In this document: positions 44,376 to 51,978 of the stretch, in pieces
Position numbering within the stretch: position 1 is the stretch's first letter
Layout: every line of letters starts with the position of its first letter
Assembly: GCA_016861045.1 (NCBI GenBank)
Contig: BOKP01000004.1
Coordinates: 124,001 to 188,000, forward strand
From: Actinomycetes bacterium
GTDB lineage: Bacteria; Actinomycetota; Thermoleophilia; Solirubrobacterales; 70-9
Direction: 5' to 3'
Length of the DNA stretch: 64,000 nucleotides
The notes under the pieces: generated by a model
What the model saw: the letters and a program-made list of their open reading frames with translations, nothing else
Told to the model about the DNA's origin: nothing
Databases searched by the model: none
Program-made: the position numbers and the translations under genes

Positions 44376-45554
44376 CTATCGAAGGAGCGAGGCGAAGTCC
44401 TCGATGGTGCGGTCCCAGCTTCGCTCCTCGCGGACCTTCAGCGCGCCGGCCGAGAGCTCGGCCCGCAGCGCGGGGTCGGCGAGGCGGGTGATCGCCGCGC
44501 TCAGCGCGTCGACGTCGACGGTCCGCGCCGGGATCCCCGAGTTGGCGAGGCCGTCGTCGTGGGAGGGGACGAGGAGGCCGTTGACGCCGTCGGCCACGAG
44601 CTCGTTCATCGGCGGATCGTCGTTGGTGACGATCGGCTGGCCGAACGCGATCGCCTCGTACAGGTGCAGGCCGAGGCCCTCCCAGCGGGCCGGCGCCATG
44701 CAGACGTCGGCGTCGGCGAACATCTGCAGGTGGACGTCGGTGGGCAGGTCCTCGAGGACGAGCTCGACCCGCGGGTCCTCCCCGGCGGCCTTCTCGAGGA
44801 ACTTCATCCGCCGCTCGATCTGCGCCTTGACGATCAGCCGCAGCGTCGGGTCCTTCGTCGCCGCGAAGGCGTCGATGACCTCCCTGAACGGCTTCCGCTT
44901 GCCGAGCAGCCCGGCGTGGTAGTGGAAGATGACATCTCCGGCGGAGCCCTCCGCTGCGCGTCCGGTTCCGCCGGTCGCGGTCGCGGGGGCATTCGAGCCC
45001 GCAGCGCGCGCGGTTCCGCCGGCTCGCGCGCGGTAGCTCGACTGCGGGTCTCTTCCACGGTGCGGGGTGACCTCGAAGTACTCCGGGTGGATCCCGTAGC
45101 GGACGTAGGGGGCTTCGATCCCCATCCCCGCGTAGCGCTCCTGCTCGGCCCGGGTCAGCGAGTAGATCAGGTCGTAGGCGCGCTTCGCCGGCTCGACGTG
45201 CTCGTCGCTGAACCGCTCCCAGACGAACCGGCCGATCGTCCGCACGCCGGTCGCCCGCAGCCCCGCGACCGCGTCGAACTCGTAGTTCTGGTCGAAGAAG
45301 CAGGCCTCGATCCCGGTCCGGCGCGCCCAGCCGACGAGCTCATCGGCGGGAATGAAGAAGTCGGAGGCCGGGGTCACCCCGGACTGTGCCCAGACGTCGT
45401 CGGTGCGCGCGTCCTGCGGCATCGGGAAGCTCTCCTTCGTCGGCCTCCCGAGCACGAACGTCTCGTGCCCGAGCCCGTCGAGCGCGGAGCGGAGCTGGCG
45501 GGCGACGACGCCCTGCCCGCGGTTGAACCAGAAGGCGCAGATCCCGACACGCAT
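44376..45554 (-). CDS. GT-B glycosyltransferase, paralogue 4 (with hairpin insertion)
   Basis: A 392-residue paralogue. N-terminus RVGICAFWFNRGQGVVARQL; TIGRFVWERF; donor site RWEGLGLHLYEAIAFG; NDDPPMNELVADGVNGL. The linker after GIHPEYFEV carries about 45 extra residues, alanine/glycine/arginine-rich, and includes hairpin copy C, but not the full 139-base repeat of paralogues 3 and 5. ATG 45554. Upstream is a 717-base stretch with no intact gene. Confidence 0.85.
   Translation of the reverse strand: MRVGICAFWFNRGQGVVARQLRSALDGLGHETFVLGRPTKESFPMPQDARTDDVWAQSGVTPASDFFIPADELVGWARRTGIEACFFDQNYEFDAVAGLRATGVRTIGRFVWERFSDEHVEPAKRAYDLIYSLTRAEQERYAGMGIEAPYVRYGIHPEYFEVTPHRGRDPQSSYRARAGGTARAAGSNAPATATGGTGRAAEGSAGDVIFHYHAGLLGKRKPFREVIDAFAATKDPTLRLIVKAQIERRMKFLEKAAGEDPRVELVLEDLPTDVHLQMFADADVCMAPARWEGLGLHLYEAIAFGQPIVTNDDPPMNELVADGVNGLLVPSHDDGLANSGIPARTVDVDALSAAITRLADPALRAELSAGALKVREERSWDRTIEDFASLLR
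44938..44974. repeat. Hairpin element, copy C (inside glycosyltransferase gene)
   Basis: Arms CCGGCGGA (44938-44945) and TCCGCCGG (44967-44974), with one extra wobble pair, enclose CCCTCCGCTGCGCGTCCGG. The core is identical to copy B over most of its length, and it sits at the same point of the host gene, just before the strand that opens the second Rossmann domain. Confidence 0.72.
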
Positions 45555-45581
45555 GGGCCGGGGAGGATGGCAGGTGGGGGC

Positions 45582-46229
45582 TCAGCCCTGACGTTCCGAG
45601 GCGCCACGCGCAATGCCGGGCATGCGGGATCGGTGTGCCCCACCGTCGCGCACGGCATCGCCGGCCGCGCTCACCGGGATCGAGCCCGCGACCGCGGTCC
45701 CCGAGCCCGGGTTGCTCACGATCTCGATGGTCCCGTTCACCGTCGCGACCCGCTCCCGCAGCCCGTCCAGTCCTCGGCATCGTAGGCTCGGGCTCGAGCC
45801 AGGCCGAGCTGGATCGCAAGCGGGATCGCCCAGCAAGTGACGACGAGCCCGCCGGCGGGCGATGCGGGCGAGCCGAGCGCAGGAGCATGATCACTGCCGT
45901 CAGGCGGAGGAGAGACGCGACCGGGACGGGCGCGAGCAGCGTCCGCATCAGGGGCGTCGATGCGCGAAGCCGGGCGCCGAGGACCAGGGCCGTGGCCGGC
46001 AGGATCCCGGCCGCGACCACCCGGAACATGGCCGTGAACAGGGATCCGCCGCCTCCGGGTCGGTGCCGAGGAGCGCGTTGCTCAGGTATCCCCCGCTGGA
46101 TCCGCAGGGCACGAACGTGCCCGATATCGGGATCGTCTAGGAGAGCATGACCACCGGCCACCAGAGGAGGACGATGCTGAGCATCCCGGTGACGACGATG
46201 GCGCGCGAGAGCGGGCGGGCAGCCGGCAT
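45582..46229 (-). pseudogene. Decayed sensor histidine kinase
   Basis: Pieces of one gene are spread over different frames. The N-terminal membrane part starts ATG 46229 (SRAIVVTGMLSIVLLWWPVV) and hits TAG at 46137-46139 after 30 codons. Reading resumes after the stop, then shifts frame to FRVVAAGILPATALVLGARL and PLMRTLLAPVPVASLLRLTA. The C-terminal end of a kinase ATPase domain appears in a further frame at 45582-45836 (GLDGLRERVATVNGTIEIVS, then NPGSGTAVAGSIPV). The phosphoacceptor histidine and most of the ATPase domain are missing. No partner response regulator is nearby. This fills the 717-base stretch without an intact gene. Confidence 0.72.
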
Positions 46230-46271
46230 CAGCCAGACCGGCAGCGGCTCGCCGAACTGCCGGCCCGTCCG

Positions 46272-46940
46272 CTACGCCGCCGCCAACGCTCGGGCCGCGG
46301 ACTCGAACAGCTTCAGCCCGTCGGACGAGCCGGTCAGCGGGTCGACCGCGTGCTCGGGATGCGGCATCAGGCCGACGACGTTGCCGCGCCCGTTGCTGAT
46401 CCCGGCGACGTCGTTGAGCGAGCCGTTCGGGTTGTCGCCGGGCGCGTAGCGGAACGCGACCTGCCCGTTGCCCTCGACCCGCTCGAGCAGCTCCGGCGGC
46501 GCGAACCAGCGGCCGGTCGTGTGCTTGACCGGGATCGAGAGCGCCTCGCCCTCGCGGCAGGCGCCGGTCCAGGCGGTGCCGGCAGCGGCGACCTCGACGT
46601 CGATTTGGCGGCAGAGGAACCGCAGCCCCTCGTTCGGCAGCAGCGCCCCGGGCAGCAGCCCCGCCTCGCAGAGCACCTGGAAGCCGTTGCAGATCCCGAG
46701 CACCGGGCCGCCGCGGGCGGCGAACTCGAGCACCCGCTCCATCGCCGGCGCGAAGCGCGCGATCGCGCCGACCCGCAGGTAGTCGCCGTAGGAGAAGCCG
46801 CCGGGGATCACCACCGCGTCGATCCCGTCGAGGTCGGTGTCGGCGTGCCAGACGATCCGCGCCTCGGCAACCCGCTCGCACGCCCGCAGCGCATCGACCT
46901 CGTCGCAGGACCCGGGAAAGCGAAGCACTCCAAATGTCAC
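46272..46940 (-). CDS. purQ: Phosphoribosylformylglycinamidine synthase, glutaminase subunit
   Basis: A 222-residue class I glutamine amidotransferase that supplies ammonia to PurL. FGVLRFPGSCDEVDALRAC starts the protein; the catalytic cysteine is in VLGICNGFQVLCEAG; the histidine/glutamate pair is in LMPHPEHAVD. Start GTG 46940. The 160 bases to the purS stop contain hairpin element E and no gene. Its usual next gene, purL, is 17 kb away past the island. Confidence 0.94.
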   Translation of the reverse strand: MTFGVLRFPGSCDEVDALRACERVAEARIVWHADTDLDGIDAVVIPGGFSYGDYLRVGAIARFAPAMERVLEFAARGGPVLGICNGFQVLCEAGLLPGALLPNEGLRFLCRQIDVEVAAAGTAWTGACREGEALSIPVKHTTGRWFAPPELLERVEGNGQVAFRYAPGDNPNGSLNDVAGISNGRGNVVGLMPHPEHAVDPLTGSSDGLKLFESAARALAAA

Positions 46941-47038
46941 CGTGAGATCTCCAGGCCGGCGATCGTCGCCACGACGAAGACGGCGCAGGGCCTCCGTCGG
47001 GCCGTGGCCTGAGCGCCGCCGGATCCCAGCCACCGGAA

Positions 47039-47079
47039 CCGACCGAAGCGGACGGGCGAAGGCCGGAGCGCTCGGTCGG
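47039..47079. repeat. Hairpin element, copy E (intergenic purS-purQ)
   Basis: Perfect arms CCGACCGA (47039-47046) and TCGGTCGG (47072-47079). The reverse complement of the core reads GCTCCGGCCTTCGCCCGTCC, close to the core of copies A-D and G with two or three extra bases. It lies in the gap between purS and purQ. Confidence 0.6.
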
Positions 47080-47100
47080 GGTGATCTCCGTCCCCCGGGG

Positions 47101-47325
47101 TCATTCCACCGCTTCGATCTCGTAGTCCTCGATCAACGGGTTGACGAGCAGCTTCTCGCAGAGGCTCTCGAGCTCGGCCCGGTCCTCGTAGCGGAGCTCG
47201 ACCATGCGGCCGACCCGGACATCGCCGACCGACTCGACCCCGAGCGTCGGCAGCGCCCGCTCGACCGCCTTTCCCTGCGGGTCGAGGATGCCCTCCTTGG
47301 GCTTGATCAGGACCCGGGCGATCAC
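47101..47325 (-). CDS. purS: Phosphoribosylformylglycinamidine synthase subunit PurS
   Basis: A 74-residue protein that bridges PurL and PurQ in the small-type FGAM synthase. It has the family pattern ARVLIKPKEGILDPQGKAVE, LGVESVGDVRVGR and CEKLLVNPLIEDYEIE. GTG 47325 is the only start giving family length (usually 80-85). It precedes purQ on the minus strand as in many bacteria. Confidence 0.92.
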   Translation of the reverse strand: MIARVLIKPKEGILDPQGKAVERALPTLGVESVGDVRVGRMVELRYEDRAELESLCEKLLVNPLIEDYEIEAVE

Positions 47326-47335
47326 GCCCGCAAAC

Positions 47336-48319
47336 TTAGTCGACCGGCTCGGCGGAGGGTCGCCGGCGGCCGAGCAGGCGCCGCAGCCCGCCGCCGCGCG
47401 CTCCCGTCGGGACCGCGTCGGCGAGCGGCGCGTAGCCGGCGTCCCGCAGCGCCGCGGCCATGTCGAGCTCCGCGAACGCCGTGATCCAGCGCGGATCGTT
47501 GGCCGCGTAGGGGACCTCGGGCTCCTTGACCTTGCCACGGGCCCAGTCCGCGACCGGCGCCGGCGTCGTCCGGCCGGCGGCCTCGTAGACGCGGGCAATC
47601 GCCGCGACCGGATCGGCCCGGAGCTCCTCGTTCCGGAGCAGCACGTAGCGGTCGCCGAACAGGGCGAGACCGTCGCGGCGGGTGCTCTCGAACGTGTGCT
47701 TCCAGACGAGCAGGATGCGCTCGAAGTTGGCCGGGCGGCGAACGTGGGCGTACTCGCGCCGGCGCAGCAGGATCCGCGACAGCGCCCGGCTCGACCAGAG
47801 CTTGCGCTTCTCGCGCTCGGCGAAGAAGTCGTCCGGGGTCGCGTAGCTGCGGCTGCGGCTGCGGCCCACCATCATCGACGCCGCGACCGCCCGCGGATCG
47901 CGGACGACGTGGACGAGGACGGGGTCGCTGCCGGCCAGCTCCGCGACCGCGGCGAGCTTGTCGTAGAAGCGGGTCTCCTTGATCATCACCGGCTCGTCGC
48001 GGTCGAGCAGGGTGCGGAGGAAGCCGGCGCAGTGGGGCGGCAGCTCGGGGCCGATCTCGGCCGCCGGGTTGCCGGGGCCGCCGAGGTTGAACTCGGCGAT
48101 GTCGAGCTCCGGCCAGCGCTCGTCGCGGTACGCGGTCCGCAACGCTCTCGTCTCCGCGAACGGGTCTCCCTCGCGGGCGCCGCTGCCGCCGCCCGGGGTC
48201 TCGGTGTCCTCGCGCAGCGGCTCGTAGAAGCAGTGCAGCTCCGGATCCTCGCAGAGCGCGTCGTAGAGGATCGTCGTCCCCGACCGCCGCATGCCCTGGA
48301 CGAGAACCGCCTGCGCCAT
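47336..48319 (-). CDS. Sulfotransferase-like protein of a different subfamily
   Basis: A 327-residue protein. The phosphosulfate loop is LVQGMRRSGTTILYDALC and the second loop HVVRDPRAVAASMMVG, with proline and alanine where the island copies have glycine and aspartate. The WGDKTP segment is absent and the middle (YATPDDFFAEREKRKLWSS) is distinct, so it is a remote relative. It stands between purS and purC, 10 bases before the purS start, and is another insertion into the purine operon. Confidence 0.8.
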   Translation of the reverse strand: MAQAVLVQGMRRSGTTILYDALCEDPELHCFYEPLREDTETPGGGSGAREGDPFAETRALRTAYRDERWPELDIAEFNLGGPGNPAAEIGPELPPHCAGFLRTLLDRDEPVMIKETRFYDKLAAVAELAGSDPVLVHVVRDPRAVAASMMVGRSRSRSYATPDDFFAEREKRKLWSSRALSRILLRRREYAHVRRPANFERILLVWKHTFESTRRDGLALFGDRYVLLRNEELRADPVAAIARVYEAAGRTTPAPVADWARGKVKEPEVPYAANDPRWITAFAELDMAAALRDAGYAPLADAVPTGARGGGLRRLLGRRRPSAEPVD

Positions 48320-48351
48320 CGCGCGCGCAGGGTACCCGGGCGCCGGTCGCC

Positions 48352-48552
48352 TCAGCCCGCCGGCTCAGTCCCCCGCTCCAGCCGCGATGCGACCGCCGCG
48401 ACGTCGTGAGCTCGCCGCTGGCGACGACGAGCTCATGGGCACCGTCGTCGAGGGGAGCCGTCGGCCGTTCAGCCGCAGGAAGGCAGCGCCAGACGCTCGT
48501 TCCCCTCCACGATCCCGTGGTTGCGGGCGAGCGAGTGGAGGAGCGCCGCGGC
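48352..48552 (-). pseudogene. Decayed Doc/Fic-family (death-on-curing) toxin fragment
   Basis: Immediately after purC three frames in succession give parts of a Doc C-terminus: LLHSLARNHGIVEGNERLAL (Fic-like core, usually HxFxDGNKR), then in another frame AAFLRLNGRRL, then DGAHELVVASGEL, then DVAAVASRLERGTEPAG ending at 48352-48354. At least two frameshifts separate them and the N-terminal half is absent. No antitoxin remnant is recognised. Confidence 0.62.
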
Positions 48553-49407
48553 TCAGTCGAGCTCGCGGCCGGTGATCAGCTCGTAGGCCTCGCGGTACCT
48601 GGCGGTCGTGCCGGCCACGACCTCGGCCGGCAGGGGCGGCGCCGGCGGCGCGTGGTCCCAGCCCCGCTCGTTCAGGTAGTCGCGCACGTACTGCTTGTCG
48701 AACGACGCCTGGCCGCGGCCCGGCTCGTAATCGTCCGCCGGCCAGAAGCGCGACGAGTCCGGGGTCAGCACCTCGTCGCCGAGCACGATCTCGGCCCCGG
48801 GGGCGGCGCCGAGCTCGAACTTGGTGTCGGCGACGATGATCCCCCGCCCGTAGGCATGGGCGCGGGCGTGCTCGTAGAGCTCGATCGAGACCCGGCGGAG
48901 CTCCTCCATCAGCGGCCGCGAGCCGACGAGCTCGCAGGCGCGGTCGAAGTCGATGTTCTCGTCGTGGGCGCCGACCTCGGCCTTGGTCGCCGGGGTGAAG
49001 ATCGGCTCCGGGAGCTGGTCGGACTCGCGCAGGCCGTCCGGGAGCTCGATCCCGCAGACCGACCGCGACTCGCGGTACTCCTTCCAGCCGGAACCCGACA
49101 GGTAGCCGCGGACGACGCACTCGACCGGGTACATGTCGAGCCTCTTGACCCGGATCGCGCGCCCCGCCACCTCGGCCGGCACGTCCTCGGAGACCAGGTG
49201 GTTGGGGACGATCCCACCGGTCGTCTCGAACCAGAAGATCGACATCTGGGTCAGAACGCGCCCCTTGTCGGGGATCGGCTCGGGGAGGACGACGTCGAAC
49301 GCCGAGATCCGGTCGGAGGCGACCATGATCAGCTCGTCCCCGTCCTCGTAGATCTCGCGGACCTTGCCGCTGGAGTGAAGCTCGAGCTCGCTGAGGTGGT
49401 CGGCCAT
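48553..49407 (-). CDS. purC: Phosphoribosylaminoimidazole-succinocarboxamide synthase (SAICAR synthase)
   Basis: PurC condenses CAIR with aspartate. The 284-residue protein begins LELHSSGKVREIYEDGDELI, with VASDRISAFDVVLPEPIPDK, VVRGYLSGSGWKEY, IIVADTKFELG and SSRFWPADDYEPG. ATG 49407 fits the family. It is longer than the 235-residue form by the segment after DNIDFD, as in the yeast-like/actinobacterial type. It is divergent from the MBL-like gene, so the 57 bases between them must hold both starts' control regions. Confidence 0.94.
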   Translation of the reverse strand: MADHLSELELHSSGKVREIYEDGDELIMVASDRISAFDVVLPEPIPDKGRVLTQMSIFWFETTGGIVPNHLVSEDVPAEVAGRAIRVKRLDMYPVECVVRGYLSGSGWKEYRESRSVCGIELPDGLRESDQLPEPIFTPATKAEVGAHDENIDFDRACELVGSRPLMEELRRVSIELYEHARAHAYGRGIIVADTKFELGAAPGAEIVLGDEVLTPDSSRFWPADDYEPGRGQASFDKQYVRDYLNERGWDHAPPAPPLPAEVVAGTTARYREAYELITGRELD

Positions 49408-49464
49408 GGGGCGCGAGGCTACCAGCGCGACGCGCCGCCGCTCCCGCGGCGCTAGCTTCAGGGC

Positions 49465-50118
49465 ATGGTGGCTCGAGCCGGCGCCGGGGACGTCCTCGCG
49501 GAGGTGGTGCCCGGGATCCTCGACTGGAGCGGCCGGCACCCGGGCATCGGCAAGGACGTCCACTCCCACTACCTGGTCGAGCAGCGGACCGCGATCGACC
49601 CGATCGCGATCGACGGGCTCGTCCCGGCGCTGGAGCGGGCCGGCGGCGTCGATCAGGTGGTGCTCACCAACCGCCATCATCTCCGCGGCTCGGGGGAGCT
49701 CGTGGCCGCCTTCGACGTCCCGCTGCGCTGCCCGCTCCCGGGCCTGCACGAGCTCGAGGGCCGCGACCGTCCGGCGGCCAGCGGCTACGGGTGGGGCGAG
49801 GAGCTCGCCGCGGGGGTGATCGCGCACGAGGTCGCCTCGCTCTCCCCCGACGAGGGCGTCCTCCACATCGCGGTCGGTCCCGGCGCGCTCGCCTTCGCCG
49901 ACACGATCGTCGCCGACGACGACGGGCTCGGCTTCGTGCCCGACTTCCTGATGGACGAGCCCGAGCGGACCAAGCGGGGGATCATCGCCGCAGCCCGCGC
50001 GCTGCTCGACCTCGACTTCGACGTGCTGCTGCTCGCCCACGGCGCGCCGGTCGCCACCGGCGGCAGGCGGGCGCTCGAGTCCTTCCTCGACGCGCCGCGG
50101 ACCGCATCGATCGACTGA
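49465..50118 (+). CDS. Metallo-beta-lactamase-fold-like protein with altered metal motif
   Basis: A 217-residue protein. The segment DQVVLTNRHHLRGSGELVAA and the later LLLAHGAPVATGG follow the strand-loop order of MBL-fold hydrolases. The usual HxHxDH motif is reduced to NRHHLRGS, so a normal dinuclear site is unlikely. It is the only plus-strand gene between purC and purB and therefore interrupts the operon order. Function unknown. Confidence 0.6.
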   Translation: MVARAGAGDVLAEVVPGILDWSGRHPGIGKDVHSHYLVEQRTAIDPIAIDGLVPALERAGGVDQVVLTNRHHLRGSGELVAAFDVPLRCPLPGLHELEGRDRPAASGYGWGEELAAGVIAHEVASLSPDEGVLHIAVGPGALAFADTIVADDDGLGFVPDFLMDEPERTKRGIIAAARALLDLDFDVLLLAHGAPVATGGRRALESFLDAPRTASID

Positions 50119-50135
50119 GTCCCGCGCGCCGCGCT

Positions 50136-50176
50136 CGGCCGGCCGAAGCGGACGGCGAAGCCGGGGCGTCCGGTCG
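50136..50176. repeat. Hairpin element, copy F (intergenic, downstream of purB)
   Basis: Arms CGGCCGGCCG (50136-50145) and CGTCCGGTCG (50167-50176) pair at 8 of 10 positions plus one wobble pair. The core AAGCGGACGGCGAAGCCGGGG closely matches copy E (AGCGGACGGGCGAAGGCCGG). It lies between the MBL-like gene and the purB stop. Confidence 0.55.
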
Positions 50177-50179
50177 CAG

Positions 50180-51472
50180 TCAGCCCAGCGCCTCGAGCCG
50201 GGCGAAGACCTCGCCGGCGTGGATCAGGTAGGCGTTCGGGTCGAAGACGGCGTCGAGGTCGATCTCGTCGCCGGAGCCCGCGAGCGCCGCCGCCAGCAGG
50301 TCCCGAAACGGCGTCCGCTCGTCCCAGGCGCGCTGCGCGTTCTCCTGGACGAGCCGGTAGGCCTCGTCGCGTCCGAGCCCGGCGTCGACCAGCGCGGTCA
50401 GCGCCCGCTGGCTGTAGATCGCGCCCCAGGTGAGCTCGAGGTTCTCGCGCATCCGGTCGGCGTGGACGGTCATCCCCGCCGCCACCGTCGTCGCCAGATG
50501 CTGCATGTAGTCGAGCGCGATCGTCGCGTCGGGGAGGATCACCCGCTCGGCGCCGGAATGGGAGATGTCGCGCTCGTGCCAGAGGGCGACGTTCTCGAGC
50601 CCGGCCTGGGCGTAGCCGCGGAGGACGCGGGCGAGGCCGGTGATTCGCTCGGTCGTGATCGGGTTGCGCTTGTGCGGCATCGCCGAGGAGCCCTTCTGCC
50701 CGCGGCCGAACGGCTCCTCGACCTCGCGCACCTCGGTCCGCTGCAGGTTGCGGACCTCGGTCGCGAACCGCTCGAGGCCGGCGCCGGCGAGCGCGATCGC
50801 CGACAGCAGCTCGGCGTGGCGGTCGCGGGGGACGATCTGGGTCGATGCGTCCTCGATCTCGAGCCCGAGGCGCTTCATCACCGCCGCCTCGACCGCCGGC
50901 GGCAGCGACGCGTAGGTGCCGACGGCGCCCGACAGCTTCCCGCGGCGGGCGTCGACGAAAGCGCGCTCGAGCCGCTCGACGTTGCGATCGGCCTCGAAGG
51001 CGAAGCCGGCGAGCCGCAGGCCGAAGCTGGTCGGCTCGGCGTGGATGCCGTGGGTGCGGCCGACGCAGACGGTGCCGCGATGCTCGAACGCGCGCTCGGC
51101 GAGGGCGTCGCGGTAGGCGCGGGCGCCGGCGACGACGATCTCGCCGGCGGCGCCGACCTGCGCCGCGAGCGCCGTGTCGAGGACGTCGGAGGAGGTGAGG
51201 CCGTAATGAATCCAGCGGCCCTCGGGGCCGATCGAGGCGGCGACGACGTCGACGAACGCGGCGACGTCGTGGCTCGTCGTCCGTTCGCGCTCGGCGACCG
51301 CCTCGACGGTGAAGTCCGCCCGCTCGCGGCAGGCGGCGGCGTCGGCGGCGGGGACGATGCCGGCATCGGCGAGGGCGTCGGTGACCGCGAGCTCGACCTC
51401 GAGCCAGCCCTCCAGCTTGCGCCGCTGCGTCCAGACGGAGCCGATCTCCTCGCGGGTGTAGCGGCCGATCAA
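50180..51472 (-). CDS. purB: Adenylosuccinate lyase
   Basis: PurB acts twice in purine synthesis (SAICAR and adenylosuccinate cleavage). The 430-residue protein has the fumarase/aspartase-superfamily signature GSSAMPHKRNPITTERI, the catalytic-loop region YGLTSSDVLDTALA, and RTHGIHAEPTSFG. It starts at TTG 51472, overlapping the purE stop; the family N-terminus ([15 protein letters not shown]) begins exactly there, which settles the choice. Confidence 0.94.
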   Translation of the reverse strand: MIGRYTREEIGSVWTQRRKLEGWLEVELAVTDALADAGIVPAADAAACRERADFTVEAVAERERTTSHDVAAFVDVVAASIGPEGRWIHYGLTSSDVLDTALAAQVGAAGEIVVAGARAYRDALAERAFEHRGTVCVGRTHGIHAEPTSFGLRLAGFAFEADRNVERLERAFVDARRGKLSGAVGTYASLPPAVEAAVMKRLGLEIEDASTQIVPRDRHAELLSAIALAGAGLERFATEVRNLQRTEVREVEEPFGRGQKGSSAMPHKRNPITTERITGLARVLRGYAQAGLENVALWHERDISHSGAERVILPDATIALDYMQHLATTVAAGMTVHADRMRENLELTWGAIYSQRALTALVDAGLGRDEAYRLVQENAQRAWDERTPFRDLLAAALAGSGDEIDLDAVFDPNAYLIHAGEVFARLEALG

Positions 51473-51978
51473 GGGCCGATGATCCGGGCCGCGTAGAGGC
51501 CGGCGTTCTTGGCGCCGTCGACCGCCATGCAGGCGACCGGGACGCCGGGCGGCATCTGGGCGATCGCCAGCAGGGCGTCGATGCCGCCGAGGTTCCTGCC
51601 GGCGATCGGGACGCCGATCACGGGCAGGCTCGTGTGGGCCGCGGCGACCCCCGGCAGCGCCGCGCTCATCCCGGCGCCGGCGATGATCACCTTCAGCCCC
51701 CGCATCTGCGCCGCCTTGCAGTACTCGACGACGAGCTCGGGCGTCCGGTGGGCGCTCATCACCCGCACCTCGTAGCGGATGCCGGCCTCCTCGAGCGCCT
51801 TGCCGGCGGGCTGCATCTTCGGCTTGTCGTTCGCCGACCCCATGATGATCCCGACGAGCGGCGAGTCGACCTCGATCTCCGCGAAGGCCGCCTCCACGTC
51901 CGGCATCGACTCCGGGCCGGGGAGGCCCGGTGTTTCGGCGCCCGGCGCGGGGGTGGGTGCGGATTCGGCTTCGCTCAT
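51469..51978 (-). CDS. purE: N5-carboxyaminoimidazole ribonucleotide mutase
   Basis: A 169-residue PurE. The core starts [19 protein letters not shown], with [36 protein letters not shown] and [19 protein letters not shown]. The N-terminal 38 residues are proline/alanine/glutamate-rich and not part of the family fold. GSANDKP replaces the more common GSxSDWP, which I note as a divergence. Class I PurE works with PurK; purK is not in the window. Coupled to purD (ATGA) and purB (TTGA). Confidence 0.92.
   Translation of the reverse strand: MSEAESAPTPAPGAETPGLPGPESMPDVEAAFAEIEVDSPLVGIIMGSANDKPKMQPAGKALEEAGIRYEVRVMSAHRTPELVVEYCKAAQMRGLKVIIAGAGMSAALPGVAAAHTSLPVIGVPIAGRNLGGIDALLAIAQMPPGVPVACMAVDGAKNAGLYAARIIGP

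Noticed and set aside
49408-50040. A longer purC reading frame upstream of ATG 49407
   Set aside because: The upstream part is antisense to the MBL-like gene, and SAICAR synthases start at the chosen ATG.
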